From Paractinoplanes atraurantiacus (GTDB taxonomy: Bacteria; Actinomycetota; Actinomycetes; Mycobacteriales; Micromonosporaceae), in NCBI RefSeq assembly GCF_900215205.1, contig NZ_OBDY01000005.1:62001-126000 (forward strand): 64,000 nucleotides of DNA. The letters run 5' to 3'. The translations under genes were made by a program, and so were the position numbers. The notes under the pieces are model-generated. The model did no database searches. It was not told the origin of the DNA and saw only the letters and a list, made by a program, of their open reading frames with translations. Of the stretch, positions 59,350 to 64,000 are shown piece by piece. How positions within the stretch are numbered: position 1 is the first letter of the stretch; the number at the start of each line of letters is the position of its first letter.

Positions 59350-59904
59350 ATGGCATCTGTACTCGTCGTGTTGTCGTCGGCCCGCGTATGGACCTGGACC
59401 GACGGCACGCAGCACGAGGAGATGCGCGGCTACCTGAAAAGCCTGGCCGGTGTGCTGGAGAAGCCGGTGCGGCTGGAGGACGTCGATCCGGCCGGCTTCG
59501 ACGCCGTGCTGATTCCGGGTGGGCACGGGCCCATGCAGGATCTGGCCGTCAACGCGGACATCGCCCGGGTGCTGGCGGCCATGCTGCCGGATCCGGGCAA
59601 GACCGTGGCGGCGCTGTGCCATGGGCTGGCGGCGTTCCTGCCCGCCGGAGCGCCCGACGGCAGCTGGCTGTTCCGGGGACGGCGGATGACCTCGTTCATC
59701 GATGACGAGGAGCGGCAGGCCCAGCTCGCCGAGCATGCGCCGTGGCTGCTGGAGACTCGGCTGCGCCAGGCCGGCGCCGTGTTCGAGGGTGGGCCGGCCT
59801 GGGCGTCGCACGTGGTGGTGGACGGCAATCTGGTCACCGGGCAGAGCCCCGCCTCCGCGAAGGCGGCCGGCGAGGCTCTGCTGACGGCGATCGGCCGCGG
59901 CTGA
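59350..59904 (+). CDS. DJ-1/PfpI-family protein (type 1 glutamine amidotransferase fold)
   Basis: This 184-residue protein has the nucleophile elbow ALCHGLAAF (Cys followed by His-Gly) and the motif LIPGGHGPMQDL (with an upstream Glu). It is Hsp31/YajL-like: such proteins act as glyoxalase III, deglycase or chaperone. A GGAGGAAG box lies six bases before the ATG. The divergent LysR protein probably regulates it in response to reactive carbonyl or oxidative stress. Confidence 0.9.
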   Translation: MASVLVVLSSARVWTWTDGTQHEEMRGYLKSLAGVLEKPVRLEDVDPAGFDAVLIPGGHGPMQDLAVNADIARVLAAMLPDPGKTVAALCHGLAAFLPAGAPDGSWLFRGRRMTSFIDDEERQAQLAEHAPWLLETRLRQAGAVFEGGPAWASHVVVDGNLVTGQSPASAKAAGEALLTAIGRG

Positions 59905-59921
59905 CCGAAAAGGCTGATCAA

Positions 59922-62672
59922 TCAGCAGGCGTAGACGCGGAACTCCCACAGCGAGTAGCCGTACGGGGTTCCGCGCTCCGTGCCGTAGACGCGCACGTAG
60001 CGGGCGGTGCCGCTGAGCGCGTGCGTCACCTGGCCGCCGGCCCCGGTGCCGGTCACCGTGACGGCCGGCGTCCAGGTGGTGCCGTCGGCCGAGGTCTCGA
60101 CGCGGTAGGAGCGGGCGTACGCGGCCTCCCAGTTCAGCTCGGCCCGGTTCAGCGTGCGGGTGGAGCCCAGGTCGACCTGGATCCACTGGGGGTCGGCGAA
60201 GGCGGACGACCAGCGGGTGCCGGTGTCGCCGTCGACCGCGTTGCCGCCGGGGTACGCGGCCGACTCGCTGGACGAGACGGTGACGGGCCGGCCCTGGGAA
60301 GCGAGAGTGTTGCAGCCGGTTGACGGGGTACCGCCGCCGCCCGACCAGTTGACCGCGCCGCCGGCCACCGTGCGGCCGGCGGGCAACGACAACGTCCGGC
60401 CGTCGGAGAAGGTCACGGTCTGTGCCGCGCTGGTGATGTTCGAGGCCACGTACGTCCGAGCCCCGTTCTTGACGAAGACCTTGGCCAGCGGGTGATTGGC
60501 GGTGACGGTGGTGTCGACCTGGCCGAGCGCGGCGAGGTTGCGGATCCAATGGAAGGTGTGGGCTTTGCTCTCACCTTCCTCCGGGGTGTACGACGGGTCG
60601 GCCCGGAACCGCGAGAGCGCGCCGTCGGGGTCGCCGAGGGCGAGGTACTGCCAGAGCATGTCGCGCCAGAGCGTGGGCTCGCCGCCGTTGTTGCGGACCA
60701 TTTCGGCGTACGTGCCGCGGACCGCGGCCGGATGGTCGCCCAGGTAGAACTGGCCGCCCGTGATCGGCAGCATGTTGATGCCGACGATCATCTCGTGCTC
60801 GCCGGAGAACCAGGTCGCGTACGCGCCGCCCGAGCCCCACACGATCGCCGAGTAGTTGTGGCCCCAGCTGGCCGGGAAGTTCTCGTTGCGTACGTCGAAC
60901 CAATATTCGTTGATCGCCGCGGCCTGGGTCGTGTAGATCCAGACGCCGGCGTCGCGGACCGTGGTGTTGCCGGTGGCCTGGCCCCACTGGATCAGCGCGT
61001 TGGCGAAGTTCTGCCCCTCCGACGAGGACTCCTGGTTGTTGCCGGCGCCGAACGAGCCGTGCCCGGACGCCCAGTCGTGGCCCTCGTAGATGTCGAAGTC
61101 GCGCAGGTAGGGGAAGCGCGTGTCGGAGCGGTCGTAGTTGTTGGCGTCGCGGATGAGCAGGTCGACCATGCCGCCGTAACGCGCGCTCGAGGCCCAGGTG
61201 GGATCGAACTTGGCGAGGGTGGCCGCGGCGGCCACGAAGTAGCCGTAGTGGAAGTGGTGGTCGTTGAGCTCCTGGTCGGATCCGTAGGACGCCGGGTAGC
61301 CGATCAGCGTGCCCCAGTTGCGGTCGTAGTAGAAGACGCGGGAGGTCTTGCCGGCCGAGGCGGTGAACCAGTCGGTCAGCCGCGTGCGGATGACGTTCAG
61401 CGCCGAGTCACGCACGGTGGTCAGGCTCAGCTGGTCGGCGATCTCCGCGATGCGGGCGGCACGGCCAAGACCTTTTCCCGTCCAGTACGTGTCGTCGCCG
61501 CGGAAGTCGGCCGGATTGTTCAGCTCGGCCGTGAGGTAGTTCGTGATCGTGGTGAGGTCGGCTCCGGAGGAGTCGGCGACGGCGGGGATCTCCGGGAGCA
61601 CACCGGTGTACGACATCGAGGTGCTGAACTGGGTGCCGGTGACGATGCGCATGGCGCCGCGCGGCGAGACGTAGGTCGGCCCGAGTGGTGTGGAGCCGGT
61701 GAGGTAGCGCCACTGGTGCGGGTAGAGCGCGATGACGGTGCCGGTGCCGCTGCCCTCACGGGCGGTGGTCGTCACGGCGTACGTCGAAGAGACCGTGCCG
61801 TTGCTTTGGTTGTAGGAGTACGAGAGGCGGCTGCCGGTGACGTGGTTGTGCGCGTACGGGGTGAAGCGGTCGGCCAGGGCGATCTTGTCGACCGTGCTGG
61901 TGCCGCCGGTGGTCGGCAGGACGGCGACGGAGAGGTAGCCGCGACCGGCCAGGCTGGAGCGGATGGTGGTGCCGCTCAGCGTCCAGGTGGCGCCGGACGG
62001 CGCCCAGGCGACGTAGTCGTGGCCGCCGATCGAGAAGCCGATCCGGTTGCCGCTGTTCGACCAGGCGGTGGGCGGCCCGGTGATGGTCAGGACGGCGTCG
62101 CCGCCGGTCACCTGGTAGTACGACAGGGGCAGGCCGCGGCCGATGGTGGCCCTCAAGGTACGGCCGCCGCCGCTGAGCAGGGTGCTGACCGTCCAATCGC
62201 TCCAGTCGTCGACCAGAGCCTGTGCGGCGGTGAGGCCGTCGACGCCGACGCGCACGTGTTCCGCGTACGGGTAGTGGTATTCGCCGGTGCCGGTGGCGGA
62301 GCCGCTGATCGCGGCGTCGGTCTGGTAGGACAGGCCCATGCCGCCGGCGCCGGGCTGGTAGGCGGCGGGGCCGGCGAACAACGGTGTCGAGAACTGGCAG
62401 TCGACACGCTTGAAGAGCAGCGAAGACCACCAGTCATTGGTGGGTACGGGGCCGGCGGGCGCGTTGCCGGTGACGTACTGCCGGGGGTTGGTGGAGATCG
62501 AGCCGCAGCCGGTGGGCAGGCTGCGCCCGGCCGGGAGGGTCTCGAGGTAGCTGCCGGCGCCGACCGGTGCGGCCGACGCGCTTGCCGTGGTCACGGCCAG
62601 GCCGCCGGCGGTGATCGCGGTGAGGGCCACGATCAGGCCGGCGAGGCGTCTGCGGGTACGAGGACGGGTCAT
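59922..62672 (-). CDS. Secreted GH81 endo-beta-1,3-glucanase with F5/8 type C domain
   Basis: This 916-residue extracellular enzyme has a signal peptide (to about residue 35, SASA), a GH81 catalytic region (PTNDWWSSLLF, DQELNDHHFHYGYFV, DWASGHGSFGAGNNQESSSEG, with acidic catalytic residues in the last two), and a C-terminal discoidin domain (~775-916, beginning near QGRPVTVSSSES). AGGAGG precedes the ATG. A sigma-70-like promoter and a CebR-like operator upstream imply glucan-oligosaccharide induction. It should attack fungal or algal beta-1,3-glucan. Confidence 0.92.
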   Translation of the reverse strand: MTRPRTRRRLAGLIVALTAITAGGLAVTTASASAAPVGAGSYLETLPAGRSLPTGCGSISTNPRQYVTGNAPAGPVPTNDWWSSLLFKRVDCQFSTPLFAGPAAYQPGAGGMGLSYQTDAAISGSATGTGEYHYPYAEHVRVGVDGLTAAQALVDDWSDWTVSTLLSGGGRTLRATIGRGLPLSYYQVTGGDAVLTITGPPTAWSNSGNRIGFSIGGHDYVAWAPSGATWTLSGTTIRSSLAGRGYLSVAVLPTTGGTSTVDKIALADRFTPYAHNHVTGSRLSYSYNQSNGTVSSTYAVTTTAREGSGTGTVIALYPHQWRYLTGSTPLGPTYVSPRGAMRIVTGTQFSTSMSYTGVLPEIPAVADSSGADLTTITNYLTAELNNPADFRGDDTYWTGKGLGRAARIAEIADQLSLTTVRDSALNVIRTRLTDWFTASAGKTSRVFYYDRNWGTLIGYPASYGSDQELNDHHFHYGYFVAAAATLAKFDPTWASSARYGGMVDLLIRDANNYDRSDTRFPYLRDFDIYEGHDWASGHGSFGAGNNQESSSEGQNFANALIQWGQATGNTTVRDAGVWIYTTQAAAINEYWFDVRNENFPASWGHNYSAIVWGSGGAYATWFSGEHEMIVGINMLPITGGQFYLGDHPAAVRGTYAEMVRNNGGEPTLWRDMLWQYLALGDPDGALSRFRADPSYTPEEGESKAHTFHWIRNLAALGQVDTTVTANHPLAKVFVKNGARTYVASNITSAAQTVTFSDGRTLSLPAGRTVAGGAVNWSGGGGTPSTGCNTLASQGRPVTVSSSESAAYPGGNAVDGDTGTRWSSAFADPQWIQVDLGSTRTLNRAELNWEAAYARSYRVETSADGTTWTPAVTVTGTGAGGQVTHALSGTARYVRVYGTERGTPYGYSLWEFRVYAC

Positions 62673-62705
62673 GGGACGGGCCTCCTGGGGATGGGGAATT
62701 CCCGT

Positions 62706-62717
62706 GAGAGCGCTCTC
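62706..62717. promoter_or_regulatory. LacI/CebR-like operator (GAGAGCGCTCTC)
   Basis: A 12-bp perfect palindrome of the GGGAGCGCTCCC type bound by CebR-like LacI repressors. It lies just downstream of the GH81 -10 box, in a roadblock position. Confidence 0.6.
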
Positions 62718-62728
62718 CGAGTTTCGGA

Positions 62729-62757
62729 AGGTTATCCATTACAGAGAGAAACGTCAA
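62729..62757 (-). promoter_or_regulatory. Promoter of the GH81 gene (TTGACG-17 bp-TAACCT)
   Basis: On the minus strand TTGACG (62752-62757) and TAACCT (62729-62734) are spaced 17 bp apart. It gives a leader of about 50 nt containing the operator and an AGGAGG ribosome-binding site. Confidence 0.6.
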
Positions 62758-62880
62758 TGTAACTTCGGGCAGCCTTTTCACCGCCGTCCGCCCGGTCGGA
62801 TCAGGGACACCGCCGCATGGGCGACAGGACGCCGGCGTCCGCCCGGCTACGGTCGCGCGTGATCGGGGGGATGCGCGAAC

Positions 62881-64000
62881 GTGGCCGAGAATCGACGGGG
62901 GCGCCGCGAAGGCGCCCTGGATGCTGCCCAGCCCACGCACCGGCGAGACTTCGCCGCCCGCTTGCGAGCCCTGCGGGAGGAATGCGGCCGGCCGACATAT
63001 CGCGAGCTGAGCAAGCTGGCACACACCAGCTACAACAGCCTGTCCGAGGCGGCTTCCGGCCGCCGCTTGCCGACATGGCCGACCACCCGCGGCTACGTGA
63101 CCGCCTGCCTGCACCACACCGGCCGCGCCGCGGACGTCGAGCGGCTGCTCCCCCGGTGGCGCCGCGCCTGGGAAGACGCCGACATCCTCGAGCGCGCCGA
63201 GCGCCTCGAAGCACCGGCCGCAGTTCCGCCTGATGCCGCGGCCCCCACGAGCCGGCCACGGCCTCTGCTCCGGCCCCTGGTGGCGTTGCTGAGCGTGGTG
63301 GTTCTGATGGCGACCATGGCCGCCGCCGGGGTCAGCGAGCGGGGACCGGCGCCGATGAACGGGCTCTACAACATTCTCGTCGCGCCGTTCGAAGGGGTGC
63401 CCGGGCTCCAGCAGACCGTGCTGCGTGACCTTCGGGACTGGGCGGCGGCGGATTCGGGCATCGGCGTACGGGAGGTGGCCGCCCGGCCGCCGGCGCCGGG
63501 GCTCGGTGGGCTGGCCGCGGCCCACGGCGCCGACGTCGTCCTCAGCGGACGCGCCGGAGACGACGGCATGGTCGTCGACCTGCTGCTCACCGAGCGGGTC
63601 TTCGCGGAGACGCCGGAGTTCGCCGGGCATCACGAGTTGCGGCTGACCGAGCCGGCCGACCTCGTCCGCGGCAACATCGTGGCCGGACGGCGCCTGGCCG
63701 ACGACGCCGTCCGCTACGTCAAGGCGGTCGTCGCCTTCGTGCGCGGGCTGGGCCACTACGCGCTCGACGACTTCCCGCGCGCCGAACAGGAGTTCCGCGC
63801 CGCCGACCGCGAGCTGGGCACCGCGCCGCACGCCGAGATGATCCTGCTGATGCTGGGGAACACCCAGGGGCGTCAGGGCCGGTACGCGGAAGCCGCCACC
63901 ACCTTCCGCCGCGCCCTGAAGGTGGCGCCGGGTCATGCGCGGGCGACCATCGGCCTGGCCGAGTCCCTCCGCGCCGAGTCCGGCTGCCGGCGCGCCCCGC
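62881..64000 (+). CDS. Membrane-anchored HTH-TPR protein (partial)
   Basis: This frame is open to the right edge; at least 373 residues are seen. An N-terminal XRE-like HTH (about 21-78, RRDFAARLRALREECGRPTYRELSKLAHTSYNSL) is followed by a Pro/Ala linker and a transmembrane helix (~129-150). An extracytoplasmic domain with NILVAPFEG and GADVVLSGRAG (TolB/FlgO-like fold, inferred) and TPR motifs (ALDDFPRAEQEFRAAD, RQGRYAEAATTFRRALKVAPGH) come next. GTG 62881 is the first possible start after an in-frame TGA. It resembles membrane-bound HTH sensors that join DNA binding to an external signal. Confidence 0.75.
   Translation, partial: MAENRRGRREGALDAAQPTHRRDFAARLRALREECGRPTYRELSKLAHTSYNSLSEAASGRRLPTWPTTRGYVTACLHHTGRAADVERLLPRWRRAWEDADILERAERLEAPAAVPPDAAAPTSRPRPLLRPLVALLSVVVLMATMAAAGVSERGPAPMNGLYNILVAPFEGVPGLQQTVLRDLRDWAAADSGIGVREVAARPPAPGLGGLAAAHGADVVLSGRAGDDGMVVDLLLTERVFAETPEFAGHHELRLTEPADLVRGNIVAGRRLADDAVRYVKAVVAFVRGLGHYALDDFPRAEQEFRAADRELGTAPHAEMILLMLGNTQGRQGRYAEAATTFRRALKVAPGHARATIGLAESLRAESGCRRAP

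Noticed and set aside
60492..62762. 756-residue plus-strand frame opposite the GH81 gene
   Set aside because: Shadow frame; GH81 and discoidin motifs, signal peptide and promoter are all on the minus strand.

Overview
The window is very GC-rich, uses GTG and TTG starts freely, and packs genes into short operons with ATGA/GTGA overlaps. Many transcription units appear to begin with a leaderless mRNA. Together with a mycothiol-type DinB domain, a methyl-accepting chemotaxis protein and many secreted polysaccharide hydrolases, this points to an actinomycete, most likely a motile member of the Micromonosporaceae such as Actinoplanes. The assignment is inference from style and gene content, not from a marker gene. 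I found no rRNA, tRNA, CRISPR array, integrase or insertion sequence; the window looks like chromosome.

Layout. 1-9.7 kb: an HSL-type esterase, a DEAD-box RNA helicase, and an amide-utilisation operon (APC permease, acetamidase/formamidase, SDR, kinase-like protein), then an SCO6745-like regulator, small hypothetical proteins and a DMT exporter. 9.7-14.4 kb: an MMPL transporter with a NarL-type two-component system, transcribed away from a quinone-oxidoreductase-like gene across two palindromes. 15.3-21.6 kb: hydrolases and TetR, MarR and XRE regulators, a small ORF divergent from the XRE gene, a secreted I36/crystallin-like protein and a frameshifted gene. 21.6-34.2 kb: a TAT-exported GH127 enzyme with an inserted LamG domain, a VWA membrane-protein pair, a giant LuxR-type ATPase regulator, a GH35 beta-galactosidase, and an ECF sigma/anti-sigma pair. 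34.2-40.5 kb: a degenerate gene, then a DUF4331-TPR-NicO metal-handling operon with a very histidine-rich loop.

40.5-64 kb: a chemoreceptor, a TetR/FAD-monooxygenase divergent pair, a MerR regulator, an epimerase, a secreted M1 peptidase, a three-gene ABC exporter divergent from an OmpR-type two-component system, an alcohol dehydrogenase, PhoU, a second XRE/TPR regulator, an aldehyde dehydrogenase, a secreted SGNH hydrolase, a truncated LysR protein divergent from a DJ-1/PfpI protein, a GH81 beta-1,3-glucanase under a LacI/CebR-like operator, and a membrane-anchored HTH-TPR protein that runs off the right edge.

Three themes recur. First, seven unrelated genes carry in-frame short tandem repeats (18, 24, 27, 30 and 36 bp units, plus histidine-rich arrays) in linkers or tails. 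Second, three genes are split by apparent single-base frameshifts (21.1-21.6, 34.6-35.6 and 58.8-59.3 kb); the last joins two halves of a possible zinc ribbon. Third, at least thirteen genes have a TANNNT -10 box 6-8 nt before the start codon, which predicts leaderless transcripts.
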